Positions 24,123 through 33,235 of a DNA stretch of 45,586 bases are shown in pieces. Both the position numbers and the translations under genes were made by a program. Source of the stretch: Paludibacteraceae bacterium (GTDB lineage: Bacteria > Bacteroidota > Bacteroidia > Bacteroidales > Paludibacteraceae). How positions within the stretch are numbered: the first letter of the stretch is position 1; the number at the start of each line of letters is the position of its first letter. The notes under the pieces were generated by a model. It did not search any database and was not told the origin of the DNA. It saw nothing but the letters and a program-made list of their open reading frames with translations. The stretch spans positions 1-45,586 of the forward strand of contig JAKSKU010000020.1 in NCBI GenBank assembly GCA_024401565.1, written 5' to 3'.

Positions 24123-25244
24123 ATGGATATTGTTTTTAAGTCGGTCAATTGGATGCAAGGAATGAGTGTTTCGTCCTCTCATTTTATTGCAACCGAGAAT
24201 TTTTTTATGGAGCGTCTGATGAAAAACACAGAGACACTCCAGAATAAGTTTGCATACGGGTTGCTTCCTGCGCAAGGAGAAGAAACGTATATGCGGCTAT
24301 GTTTAGAAGGAAAGGGAGACGGTACACGTTTAGTCTTGAATTCGTATCACGGAATAACCAAAGGAGGTTGTTTGGTGGATATAGATCAATCGCAAACGGT
24401 TGAGTGTGAGTGCAGCCCTGCGATTGATATTGCTGAATATGGATGGGACGTTGTGCTGACGGTGTCACCGTTTGAAAGACGTCCGTGTGGAGAACCCAAC
24501 ATGCAGGAGGAGCCACCCCGTTATCCCTTTGTTGATCCAGTATATAAATTGTCGATTATAGAGAGGGATAGCAAGAATGTGAATGAGTATGGCCCCTTTG
24601 ATGTGGTTGTTGGTTTGTTGAGAAAGAAAGACGGTGTTTTCCGATTAGACGACAGCTATATTCCACCGTCGTTGTCAATGACTGCCGATCGCAATCTGGT
24701 CAGATATATGGATTTGTTTACGCAGTCAGTTTCTGTAATGAGGAGTGCTTTGGGCATCATTATGGAGAAGGCATACTCTTCAAATGCGGGCAAAACGGAT
24801 GTCTTGGACAACACATTGGTGATATGCAGGGAACTCCAACGTTCGATGGCGGACATGTACTACAAATGGCAGAGTTATGGAGTGATGCTGTCGCCGTACC
24901 AAGTGGCGGAGATATTCGGCGGAATAGCCAATTCCGTATTGCTTGGATTTTCATTTATGTCGAAAGGTGGTAAGGATGCGGTGCTCAAATATTTCTATGA
25001 ATGGAATGGAGTGTCTCCGTCAGCATTTGAAAAAGTGTTGGACGAGGTCGCTTCCAAAGAGTACCGTCAGAATAGGATAGACGCGTCGATGAATTCAATC
25101 TATAATATGTTGAAGACGTTGGAAGAGTTGTTGGTTGGGTTGAGCAAACTTGACTATGTAGGCCAGCATAAAGAGAGTATGGTAATTTCTGTGTCGTCGG
25201 CTGAAGAGAATGTTGAAAACAACAAGTCGAGTTGGTTGCTGTAG
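24123..25244 (+). CDS. tssK: T6SS baseplate protein TssK
   Basis: A 373-residue TssK. TssK trimers link the baseplate wedges to the membrane complex. The N-terminal shell domain begins VFKSVNWMQGMSVSSSHF, the subtype iii version of the WxxGMxLxPxHF signature of TssK, and the family's helical middle domain (residues about 200-300) and C-terminal domain follow. A TTG start 15 nt upstream lies inside the hairpin-flanked spacer and was not chosen. Three bp separate it from tssG. It has no signal peptide and acts in the cytoplasm. Confidence 0.88.
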   Translation: MDIVFKSVNWMQGMSVSSSHFIATENFFMERLMKNTETLQNKFAYGLLPAQGEETYMRLCLEGKGDGTRLVLNSYHGITKGGCLVDIDQSQTVECECSPAIDIAEYGWDVVLTVSPFERRPCGEPNMQEEPPRYPFVDPVYKLSIIERDSKNVNEYGPFDVVVGLLRKKDGVFRLDDSYIPPSLSMTADRNLVRYMDLFTQSVSVMRSALGIIMEKAYSSNAGKTDVLDNTLVICRELQRSMADMYYKWQSYGVMLSPYQVAEIFGGIANSVLLGFSFMSKGGKDAVLKYFYEWNGVSPSAFEKVLDEVASKEYRQNRIDASMNSIYNMLKTLEELLVGLSKLDYVGQHKESMVISVSSAEENVENNKSSWLL

Positions 25245-25247
25245 GTC

Positions 25248-26177
25248 ATGGATTCATTGGATAAAGTAACGGATATAAATTCCCTACACACTGATTTTCA
25301 AGCGGAATTTGTGGCCGCATGTCTTATCGAAAGCGGGCTTGGCCCAGATGAGGTCAGAATCATTCGTGAGGGCTTATCAAAAGGAGGAAAGAATATCAGT
25401 AGGATAGTTTGGGAGGAATCGTATGATAAATTTTCCAAGTATCTGACCATATATTCAAGAAAGAGGGATTTGTATGAGTCTTTGCCAGAGGGGCTTTTCC
25501 ACAGACGAATGGATATCGACGACAAAAAGGATAAACAGGCGGTAATCGACTATTTCAGGCATGAGAGACAGGTTGCGTTGAGCGCGTCATACTTTTTCAA
25601 ACCGTTTGAGATTTCTATAGACAGACTCCTTGTTGACGCCAGACTGTATGAGGTGAGATTAGAGAGAAGGGAAAAATACGATGATTTCATTCGTTTGTTT
25701 AGTTCGGTATGCCCGTTGTTGCGCGGACTGCCTTTGGATAAATCTCTTTTTGTCGTCTCCATCTTTTCTCAAGTCTATCGTCTGACAACGGCGGAAGATA
25801 TAGCGGAAATACTTGCTGTCTTATTTGAATGTGAGGTGGATATCGATTTGAAATATAGACGGATGTCGTTAAGCTCGGAGCAATGCGGCTGGCGATTGGG
25901 AGTGAATCGGTTGAGTGTGTCGACGGTGCTGGGAAATGTTGTGTCGGACTATTTTCCAGTGATGGATGTCCGGGTGGCTTCGTTGCCTTCACATTATAAG
26001 GAATTGCTGTTTGAGAATAGTATGGCATACAGGAAACTAATGGAGATCATGGATATGTTTGTGCCTGCCGATACGGAGATCCACATTAATATTAACATGG
26101 CTAAGGAAGGAGTGAGGTTCTTGTTGGCTGACGACGGGAATGCTCCGATACTTGGTTATTCAACAGTGTTGTCATGA
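25248..26177 (+). CDS. tssG: T6SS baseplate protein TssG
   Basis: A 309-residue TssG, partner of TssF and TssE in the baseplate wedge. The N-terminal segment LHTDFQAEFVAACLIESGLG and the C-terminal ADTEIHININMAKEGVRFLL match subtype iii TssG proteins. An intermediate block RRMSLSSEQCGWRLGVNRLS, with LGNVVSDYFP just after it, supports this. The gene overlaps the next one by 4 bp (ATGA at 26174-26177). Confidence 0.8.
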   Translation: MDSLDKVTDINSLHTDFQAEFVAACLIESGLGPDEVRIIREGLSKGGKNISRIVWEESYDKFSKYLTIYSRKRDLYESLPEGLFHRRMDIDDKKDKQAVIDYFRHERQVALSASYFFKPFEISIDRLLVDARLYEVRLERREKYDDFIRLFSSVCPLLRGLPLDKSLFVVSIFSQVYRLTTAEDIAEILAVLFECEVDIDLKYRRMSLSSEQCGWRLGVNRLSVSTVLGNVVSDYFPVMDVRVASLPSHYKELLFENSMAYRKLMEIMDMFVPADTEIHININMAKEGVRFLLADDGNAPILGYSTVLS

Positions 26178-26671
26178 AAGCATTAAATGAGAAAGAGATT
26201 TTACAGGCATATATGAAATTTGCTGTAAACATGCTGGTCCTTATTGCATTGTCGTTGTTTTTCTTTTTTTCTTTTTATAAAACTTCTGATGCTGAGATCT
26301 GTGAGATAAAGCAAAAATCGGGAGATAGTGAGAAGATATTCAGAATACAGATGGAGTTGAGTGATGATATCGACGAGTTCTTTTCAAGGTATAGGGCTTT
26401 TGATGTTAAGGAAGACGTTAATGCGGAGTTGCTTATGAGTTCTGTTGTTGACAAAAAGATGGAAATCTTAAAAAAGATAGAGTCGCTTCCGTCCGAAGAT
26501 GTGAGGATACACATGTTTGTGATGTCGAAAATGGATGAATTGCTGCGAGTCAGAGATTCCATTTCTTCCATTAAGAAAGAGGAAAACATAGTGAAGGAAG
26601 ACTTGTTTATGTGCAACAAGGATTATAAGAAATTGAATAAGCAGAGGAGAAACAGTCAATTTTTTAAATAG
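26174..26671 (+). CDS. tssO: T6SS bitopic membrane protein, TssO class
   Basis: A 165-residue protein: short cytoplasmic N-terminus (KALNEKEILQAYMKF), one membrane helix at about residues 16-38, then a long periplasmic coiled-coil region. The KxLNxxExxxAxxKF start is the pattern I associate with TssO of Bacteroidetes T6SSs. It is part of the TssNQOPR envelope complex. It overlaps tssG by 4 bp, so the two are coupled. The next gene has the same layout, so one of the two may correspond to TssQ or be a second TssO; the letter is uncertain but the class is clear. Confidence 0.7.
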   Translation: MKALNEKEILQAYMKFAVNMLVLIALSLFFFFSFYKTSDAEICEIKQKSGDSEKIFRIQMELSDDIDEFFSRYRAFDVKEDVNAELLMSSVVDKKMEILKKIESLPSEDVRIHMFVMSKMDELLRVRDSISSIKKEENIVKEDLFMCNKDYKKLNKQRRNSQFFK

Positions 26672-26679
26672 AGTGAGTT

Positions 26680-27168
26680 ATGGGAAGAAGCAAAACGGTA
26701 TTGACATCCAAGGAAAAAGAGATAGGGATGATGTATGTTGTGTTGCTGTATGTGCTCACAACGTCTGCATGCGCATATATTCTTTTTTTCTATAATGCGG
26801 ATAATCAGTTTGCAAACGGGAAAAAGGAGGCGTTGGCCCAGATGGAGAGAGTATGTCAGTTTCAGGCAGCGCAATCGTCTCATTTCGATAAAATTACAGC
26901 GATAGACAACAGTGTCAACAAAATCAATCCGGAAGTCAACGCGTCGTATGAGAAAAGAGAAATTAACTATACGATTGGCGAGCTTAAGAAAATTTATAGT
27001 GACAACAAGTATGATGCCCGCTATAGAATATTTGAGCAGGCAGCGTCTTTCTATGAACTGAAATTGTTTGACAGAGAGAGATTGACAGCATCTCAGAAAA
27101 ACATAGAAAAGTTTAGGCGGGAGTTGGACAATTGCCGTGGTGGTGTAGAGACTTTAAAGAACAACTGA
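26680..27168 (+). CDS. T6SS bitopic membrane protein, second TssO-like
   Basis: A 162-residue protein with one membrane helix (about residues 17-40, MMYVVLLYVLTTSACAYILF) and a periplasmic coiled-coil domain rich in Lys/Glu. It shares size, topology and place with the gene just upstream (8-bp gap) but little visible sequence identity. No lipobox is present, so it is not the small lipoprotein expected for TssQ if that family member is a lipoprotein. Its stop codon overlaps the start of the PKD-domain gene (TGATG). It most likely belongs to the TssO/TssP group of the envelope complex. Confidence 0.65.
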   Translation: MGRSKTVLTSKEKEIGMMYVVLLYVLTTSACAYILFFYNADNQFANGKKEALAQMERVCQFQAAQSSHFDKITAIDNSVNKINPEVNASYEKREINYTIGELKKIYSDNKYDARYRIFEQAASFYELKLFDRERLTASQKNIEKFRRELDNCRGGVETLKNN

Positions 27169-28052
27169 TGATGAATAGATTCTTTACGAAAGGTTCGCTT
27201 GTTGTGTTGGGATCATTGTTGATGATGATTGTTTGTTCGCTGATTCTCAGGATTATTTGTTTTGACATAAAAGTGCGGGCTGCTGTGTATCCGTATGATG
27301 TGGAAATAGGCAAGCCCATATATTTTTCTGACAGCACATTGAGAGCGTCTGATGTGTTATGGGAGTTTGGCAATGGAGATGTATCGCACGACAGATGTGG
27401 TTCGTACGTCTTTAGAGAAACTGGCAATTATCAAGTCAGGCTGACGGTTGACGGAAAGAACAGCTATTTCATGATTAATGTCAGGGATAGCAGGTCTGAT
27501 AAGGCAAAACGTATGGTGAAAATAATAGCACCGTCATCAGTAGTTCAGAACGAACGTGTAGTATTTATGGCAGACGGGGATTCCGATCATTGGAGATGGG
27601 AGTTTGGAGAGAGTGGGCAAGTAGATTCACAGGAGCGGAATCCAATCTATGTTTATTCGAAGGTTGGGGTATATGATGTGAAACTGACAGCTGCCAACAT
27701 GATGTATCCTATTGTCCATACGATTGAGGTGATGCCAGAATTTGCGATTGATGAGAGCACTGATCCGGATGCACAGGCGACAGATGAATTCAAAGAACGT
27801 CTGCAGCAAATCATTGATGGAAAAAATGTGTTCAACGCTAATTACAACTATCTGTTGAAGCATTATTTAAGCGGCAATTCAAATGTGATTGTGCTGATCA
27901 ACGGCACAAATGAAAATGATTTTTATTCGTATTGCAATGGCTTGAAAATCATGGGTAAACAGCAGTCGGTTGTCATCATGGATGTCAATGTGGAGAGAGA
28001 TAATACGGGAAAGATAAAGAGGTTGCTTGTGAATCAAGTGTCAAGCAATTGA
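27168..28052 (+). CDS. tssP: PKD-domain membrane protein of the T6SS envelope complex (TssP class)
   Basis: A 294-residue protein: cytoplasmic start (MMNRFFTKGS), one membrane helix (about residues 9-30, LVVLGSLLMMIVCSLILRI), then two PKD-type beta-sandwich domains in the periplasm. The first has WEFGNGD followed by GNYQVRLTV, and the second WEFGESG followed by VGVYDVKLTAA, both classical PKD strand patterns. A C-terminal region of about 90 residues is unique. PKD domains mediate binding to proteins or glycans and suggest a spacer through the periplasm. It begins at the stop of the preceding gene. The assignment to TssP is by position and topology. Confidence 0.68.
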   Translation: MMNRFFTKGSLVVLGSLLMMIVCSLILRIICFDIKVRAAVYPYDVEIGKPIYFSDSTLRASDVLWEFGNGDVSHDRCGSYVFRETGNYQVRLTVDGKNSYFMINVRDSRSDKAKRMVKIIAPSSVVQNERVVFMADGDSDHWRWEFGESGQVDSQERNPIYVYSKVGVYDVKLTAANMMYPIVHTIEVMPEFAIDESTDPDAQATDEFKERLQQIIDGKNVFNANYNYLLKHYLSGNSNVIVLINGTNENDFYSYCNGLKIMGKQQSVVIMDVNVERDNTGKIKRLLVNQVSSN

Positions 28053-28059
28053 TGATGGT

Positions 28060-28073
28060 AGACGGTACCGTCT
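28060..28073. repeat. AGACGGTACCGTCT palindrome between tssP and tssR
   Basis: A perfect 14-bp palindrome in the only sizeable gap (41 bp) of this part of the operon. It belongs to the same family as the hairpin at 24091. Confidence 0.65.
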
Positions 28074-28093
28074 ATTATAAAACTGAGTAAGGA

Positions 28094-30544
28094 ATGAGAA
28101 GAAATAGTGTTATTGCAATAATGATGTGCGGTGCTTTTGTTTTGCTTACCGCATGCAATACGGTCAGTTCACTGACGAGAATCAAGGCTACTCCGGATGA
28201 ATATTCGAGAAATTATTGTTGTGGAGAGGTGGCGGTGCCAAAGTCGGTGGAAAAGGGGAGTCCGTGGATTGTCTATTCTGACAGAGATTTGAATCATACC
28301 TATTATAATCCAGGAGGAAAAGTGATTCTTAAGGAAGTGGCGTTCATGGATCCTATGGCGGTGATAAAAGAAAAAGGAGATTATGTAGAGGTTGTCAGAT
28401 ATGAAGAGGGCGTTTTTGAAGGCAGAAAAGTGAAGGCTCCCCAAAAAGCAGAATATTTGGGTTGGATGCCCAAATCAAACTTAGTGCTTTCTTCTAAAGC
28501 GATGACGGATGTGGCTACTGGACATGTAATGAAGATGATCACTATGTTTAATGATACATTTCCGTTGACGCATACAGAGAGATTCTTTACGGATGGAGCA
28601 GTGACGCTGTATAGTGAGCCAGAGTTGCTTAACCCTATTGGGTCGATTCCGTTTCAAAAACCAGTGTTTCTGGCCAAACGAAGTGCGGATAAAGACAAAT
28701 GTCTGGTGATAGGAAGAGAGGATATCACACCTGCTACAGCTCCCAACATCACGTCCGGATGGATATCGTCGTCTATGTTGTTGCCTTTGGGAGAGATGCT
28801 GTATGCTGACTTTTCGGAGATGCCAATCAACAGTTTCACTTTCTTAAACCCACATACAGGGACTACGTCGTCTGTGGCCAAATCATTGATGCCTCGTTGT
28901 CTGGCACCATATAAACTGCCTGATTTCGTGGGCGTTAACCCAATATATAGAATGGAAGAGTTTTCTGATAATACCATTTCGATAAAGACAACATCTCCTG
29001 TCGCTATAGTTAATGATGAGAACAATATGGTATATAGTCTTGCAGGATCACCGATATCAAAACGGTTCTATGATAGTCTGTTGGATAACCTGAAGAATAT
29101 CAATATTATGGTTGTTTTTTCTGGGCAGAAAGAAGTAGATGTGAAATTTAATCAGTACGTTAATTATCTTCAGCAGTTAGACGGTATTGTAAAAAGATAT
29201 AGTGGTGATTTCCATTTCCGTCTTGGATATTTTGTCGGTTTCGATGCGGAAAACAGTAAACTTTCAAGGTCTAAGCCGAAGGAGAGCATAAGTCTGGTGC
29301 TGTCTAACTTGGAAAAGTATGCGGATAATCGCAATCGTAAGGTGAAGTATTCCTATGACGCTTGGTCTGCATTAAGAAATGCGGTCAGCATGTTGTCGGC
29401 TCATAGCGATGAGCAGAATATAGTGATTGTGATTGGTGAGAATGGGAATCAGAAGGAGCAGGTAGACGATGCGTTGATCAACAGCCTGGTGAAGACTAAC
29501 TGCAGAATCATCGGTTGCCAACTTTTCTCCAACAGCGGTAATTCGTTCAACAATTTTGTGCTGCAGGTGGAGGATATGATAACTCGTTCCGCCGAGAAAC
29601 TGTCAAAAGAAAAAAAGAAGTATCTGGTGCATTCCGAACAGTTGTGCCCAAGCAATAAGTACAGGGAGTTTTCTGATAATGTCTACGGACTAGACTATCC
29701 CCAAAACAGTATGCAACAGGGTTGGATGATTTTCCCTAAGAAGAAAGAAAACCTGTCGCCAGACTTGTTGCTTTCCGTGACGGATTCTACTATCAAGATG
29801 ATCGAACATGAGACAAGAAGTGTGCTTGATCATATCAGAGAGTCCTTCAAACTGACGGGCGTCGGACGAACGTCTATTAATCCGGTATGGTTGAGCTTGA
29901 ACGGTTATCCTGACTCTTATCAAGTGCCGTCAAATCTTTTCCAACCTCTCTCCTCTATGAATCCCGTCTGCAATTATCCGACTGTTTTGAAGTTGGAATC
30001 CATAGAGTTAAGGAAAGGAAAGTACATGCTTTTTGTTACTGAGTCTGAATTGAACAGGATACGCCGGTTTTTAAACGAATTATTGGCTGTAAGAGTTGAC
30101 TATAAACTTGCTGCGTCGTCTTCACAAAAAAGAGAAAAAAAGCGATCTTGCCCTGACTTGTTGGACAAACGACGTGTTGAGGAAAAAACAAAGGATCATC
30201 AGTATTTAAACACATCAAAGGCAAGAAAATCAATGTATAAGGCATATATACGTTGGGCTAAAGACGAAAAAGTTTATCCAGAAAAGAAGGGGAAACTTAA
30301 GGAATCGTCGCTTTCTAAAAACCAACAGGAGGTCTTTTCTATGTTTTCGTTTGAACCATTGCTCTATTCCACAAAACTCTCTGCATTGAAAAGAAAAAAG
30401 TCTTTTTCCGATACTCAGCTGGATAAACTGCAGGATTATCTGCTGATGAAACAAAGAGCGTTGGAAAACGCAATAACCAATGATAATAAGTATGAGTTTA
30501 ATGGACAGGTTTATTATGCCGTCGATTCTTCTGTTTTACCTTGA
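28094..30544 (+). CDS. tssR: T6SS envelope protein TssR
   Basis: A large (816-residue) TssR of the Bacteroidetes envelope complex. The N-terminus has a lipoprotein signal with lipobox LLTAC (Cys21), so it is probably anchored in a membrane facing the periplasm. An N-terminal SH3-like/beta domain follows; residues about 330-510 look like a von Willebrand A fold (strand NINIMVVFSGQKE, later IVIVIGENGNQ and RIIGCQLF), but the Asp-rich metal site expected after the first strand is missing. The C-terminal third is helical and rich in Lys. Gene position (after TssP, before ClpV) is as expected for tssR. The lipobox suggests that TssR here may take over anchoring done elsewhere by a separate lipoprotein. 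Confidence 0.8.
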   Translation: MRRNSVIAIMMCGAFVLLTACNTVSSLTRIKATPDEYSRNYCCGEVAVPKSVEKGSPWIVYSDRDLNHTYYNPGGKVILKEVAFMDPMAVIKEKGDYVEVVRYEEGVFEGRKVKAPQKAEYLGWMPKSNLVLSSKAMTDVATGHVMKMITMFNDTFPLTHTERFFTDGAVTLYSEPELLNPIGSIPFQKPVFLAKRSADKDKCLVIGREDITPATAPNITSGWISSSMLLPLGEMLYADFSEMPINSFTFLNPHTGTTSSVAKSLMPRCLAPYKLPDFVGVNPIYRMEEFSDNTISIKTTSPVAIVNDENNMVYSLAGSPISKRFYDSLLDNLKNINIMVVFSGQKEVDVKFNQYVNYLQQLDGIVKRYSGDFHFRLGYFVGFDAENSKLSRSKPKESISLVLSNLEKYADNRNRKVKYSYDAWSALRNAVSMLSAHSDEQNIVIVIGENGNQKEQVDDALINSLVKTNCRIIGCQLFSNSGNSFNNFVLQVEDMITRSAEKLSKEKKKYLVHSEQLCPSNKYREFSDNVYGLDYPQNSMQQGWMIFPKKKENLSPDLLLSVTDSTIKMIEHETRSVLDHIRESFKLTGVGRTSINPVWLSLNGYPDSYQVPSNLFQPLSSMNPVCNYPTVLKLESIELRKGKYMLFVTESELNRIRRFLNELLAVRVDYKLAASSSQKREKKRSCPDLLDKRRVEEKTKDHQYLNTSKARKSMYKAYIRWAKDEKVYPEKKGKLKESSLSKNQQEVFSMFSFEPLLYSTKLSALKRKKSFSDTQLDKLQDYLLMKQRALENAITNDNKYEFNGQVYYAVDSSVLP

Positions 30545-30557
30545 TATATAGAATGTT

Positions 30558-32810
30558 ATGGAATTTTTAAATTTGAATTGCGAAATGCAGACTGCTATAC
30601 GGATAGCGAAGTCTTTGGCTCGTGAATATGGTAATGCATCGTATGCTCCGGCCCATTTGTTGAAAGCGATGCTTCATAGGGAGGTTGGGCTGTCGTCGTT
30701 TGTTTTGGCGATTGGAAAGGATGAGGCTTATATTGAGGAGTGGGCTGAAATCCATATGGAGGAGAGTGAAAAATATTCTGGTGTGACAGAGATCGGACCG
30801 GATTCCAAGGTGACGAAAGTGCTGGAGGAGGCTGACAATGTGCGTTTGAAGCTTGGTCTGTTGGAAATCACCCCGATCTGTGTGTTGTGCGCAATATCCC
30901 GTCCTGAAACTGGTTTTTCGGCCGACCAGTTGAAGTCTTTTCCGATAAGGGAAAAAGATGTGCTGGAGTGTTTTCTTGGTGAAAATGGGAATAAAAAAGA
31001 CGGTGCTGACTTGATGAAAATCCCGTTGGACGTCGCTCATGCAACTCCATCTAAAACCAATCTGCAGAAATATTGCGTCTGCAAAACGGATGAGGCTAAA
31101 AACGGAACCCTCCATGCCATCGTGTGTCGCGAGAGTGAGGTCGGCCAGATGATGGAGATCCTTGGCAGGCATAGCAAACCCAATGTGATGGTGGTTGGCG
31201 ATTCTGGAGTAGGCAAGACGGCGTTGGTGGACGGACTGGCATTTAATATAGTGAATGGAAAAGTACCGTCGTTCTTGGAAAACACTGAGATCTGGGAATT
31301 GGATTGCGGAGCTTTGATTGCAGGTGCCACGTATAAAGGCGAGATTGAGGATCGACTGAAAAACTTGATCAATGAGCTCCGTATGTTGGAGAAAGTGATA
31401 CTTTTCATCGATGAAATCCACGTGTTGCTTGATGCCAAACAGGGAAATAGCGGTGCCGCCAATATTCTTAAACCTGAACTCTCAAAGGGAGATCTGACTG
31501 TTGTGGGTGCGACCACTGTGGATGAATACAGAAAAGTGATTGAGCCAGACCACGCTTTCAGCCGCCGTTTTGAGACACTTAGACTTTCGGAGCCGACAAT
31601 GGAAGATGCTGTGACTATCATAGGTTTTGTTAAAGAACGCTTTGAGTCTTTCCATAATCTTAAAGTGGCTGATGATGCCATTGCCGACTGCGTCCGTATG
31701 GCAAAACGTTATGTTAAAGATCGACGTCTGCCAGATTCCGCAATCGATTTGCTAGACCGTACAATGGCGTCGGTGAAGATGAGAAACGAAACGTCGGCAG
31801 AGCAAACATCTACCGTCACATCAGAACATATCGCAACCATCATCGCCAATAAGACAGGAATCCCAATTGGCAAAATTCAGACAGGAGAAAAAGAACGTCT
31901 GCTCAATATGGAAACGATTTTACATCAACGAGTGGTGGGACAGGACAAAGCCTTGAAGGCATTGACTGATGCAATATTAGAGTCGCGAAGCGGAATGAAT
32001 AAACTTGGTCAGCCGATAGGATCGTTTTTCTTCCTCGGCCCTACGGGTACTGGAAAAACTGAGTTGACAAAAGCCTTGGCTGAGGCGTTGTTCAACGATG
32101 AAAAGGCAATGATTCGTTTTGATATGTCGGAGTTTAAGGAAGAGCATTCAGCCGCATTGCTTTATGGAGCTCCTCCGGGATACGTAGGCTATGAAGAGGG
32201 CGGATTGCTGGTCAATAAAATTCGTCAGCAGCCGTACGCTGTTGTTCTGTTTGATGAAATAGAAAAAGCTCATCCGTCTGTTTTTGATATATTTCTGCAG
32301 ATATTGGATGAAGGAAAATTGCACGACAGATTGGGAAAGGAGGGCGATTTCTCGAATGCCATCATAATATTCACGTCGAATGTAGGAAGTGAATGGATTT
32401 CGAAAGAGTTGGCGGAAGGACGAGTGCCGACGACGTTGCAGATGATGGAGGTTATGGGCAAATATTTCCGTCCGGAGTTTCTCGCCCGTCTGTCGGAGAT
32501 AGTGCCGTTTTCTCCAATCGGAGAGGATATATTGATGCAGATCTTCGATATTCAGTTTCAGGGATTCCGCAAATTGCTGACGGTGCAGGATATGGATATC
32601 GAGTTGACTGAATCAGCAAAAAAAGAGCTGGCCTTCCGTGGATTCACACCTAAATATGGTGCGCGTCAGGTGGCTGGCACAATTAGAAACTATTTGCGTC
32701 GTCCTGTATCCCGTATGATTTTGTCGGGAGAGATCAAGAGTGGGGATACGCTGTATGGTGATCTTGATGAGATGAAAAATATAAAGTGGAGTGTGGTTAG
32801 CAAAGAGTGA
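30558..32810 (+). CDS. clpV: T6SS sheath-recycling ATPase ClpV (TssH)
   Basis: A 750-residue Clp-type AAA+ unfoldase that disassembles contracted TssB-TssC sheaths. The N-domain (about 1-150) is of the Clp_N type (LAREYGNASYAPAHLLKAML). The first AAA module has Walker A GDSGVGKT (about 214) and Walker B LFIDEIHVLLD (about 281); the second has Walker A GPTGTGKT (about 493) and Walker B LFDEIEKAHP (about 563), with the AAPPGYVGYEEGG-like pore loop just before. The middle domain is short, which separates ClpV from ClpB, and the total length is below the usual 820-880. Location next to Hcp and envelope genes supports ClpV. Confidence 0.9.
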   Translation: MEFLNLNCEMQTAIRIAKSLAREYGNASYAPAHLLKAMLHREVGLSSFVLAIGKDEAYIEEWAEIHMEESEKYSGVTEIGPDSKVTKVLEEADNVRLKLGLLEITPICVLCAISRPETGFSADQLKSFPIREKDVLECFLGENGNKKDGADLMKIPLDVAHATPSKTNLQKYCVCKTDEAKNGTLHAIVCRESEVGQMMEILGRHSKPNVMVVGDSGVGKTALVDGLAFNIVNGKVPSFLENTEIWELDCGALIAGATYKGEIEDRLKNLINELRMLEKVILFIDEIHVLLDAKQGNSGAANILKPELSKGDLTVVGATTVDEYRKVIEPDHAFSRRFETLRLSEPTMEDAVTIIGFVKERFESFHNLKVADDAIADCVRMAKRYVKDRRLPDSAIDLLDRTMASVKMRNETSAEQTSTVTSEHIATIIANKTGIPIGKIQTGEKERLLNMETILHQRVVGQDKALKALTDAILESRSGMNKLGQPIGSFFFLGPTGTGKTELTKALAEALFNDEKAMIRFDMSEFKEEHSAALLYGAPPGYVGYEEGGLLVNKIRQQPYAVVLFDEIEKAHPSVFDIFLQILDEGKLHDRLGKEGDFSNAIIIFTSNVGSEWISKELAEGRVPTTLQMMEVMGKYFRPEFLARLSEIVPFSPIGEDILMQIFDIQFQGFRKLLTVQDMDIELTESAKKELAFRGFTPKYGARQVAGTIRNYLRRPVSRMILSGEIKSGDTLYGDLDEMKNIKWSVVSKE

Positions 32811-32816
32811 TGGATT

Positions 32817-33224
32817 ATGTTTGGATATAAGTCAGTGTTGAAACTGAAGACGAAGGATGTAGTGACGTCTGAGATAGAATTGGCAGATTTTTGTTATGAA
32901 TCTTCGCAGGTGGTGGATGGAAAAGGCAAGCCGCAAGGAAGAGTGCGGATGGGGATGATGAGGTTTAGATTCGCTAATATCCCCACTACGGAATTGTTCG
33001 ACTGGATGATCAATACAAGAAGGTTTAAAGACGGTAGCGTGACAGTGTATGATGCTGAAGGGATTGTTATACAGCGTCTTGACTTTTCGTCTGCAGCATG
33101 TGTTGATATGAGTTTTTCATATGCGGATTCCGGGGAAAAGTATGCCGACACGACATTTAGTATTGTCGCAAAAAAGATGACGGTAGACGATTTCGGGTTA
33201 GAAAACGAATGGAAGAATGTTTAA
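32817..33224 (+). CDS. Divergent Hcp/TssD paralogue 1
   Basis: A 135-residue protein of the subtype iii Hcp (TssD) type, which forms hexameric rings of the T6SS inner tube. The family pattern is visible: beta-strand start KSVLKLKTKDVVTSEIELAD, YESSQVVDGKGKPQGRVRMG (matching the KRDVDSKGRPSS...GGRISV block of the canonical Hcp at 38070), then FANIPTTELFDWMINTRRFKDGSVTV over two blocks, and a C-terminal strand pair. Sequence differs much from the canonical copy, so it may form a specialised ring or carry an effector. It starts 6 bp after clpV and is translated with it. Confidence 0.75.
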   Translation: MFGYKSVLKLKTKDVVTSEIELADFCYESSQVVDGKGKPQGRVRMGMMRFRFANIPTTELFDWMINTRRFKDGSVTVYDAEGIVIQRLDFSSAACVDMSFSYADSGEKYADTTFSIVAKKMTVDDFGLENEWKNV

Positions 33225-33235
33225 ATTTAGGATGT

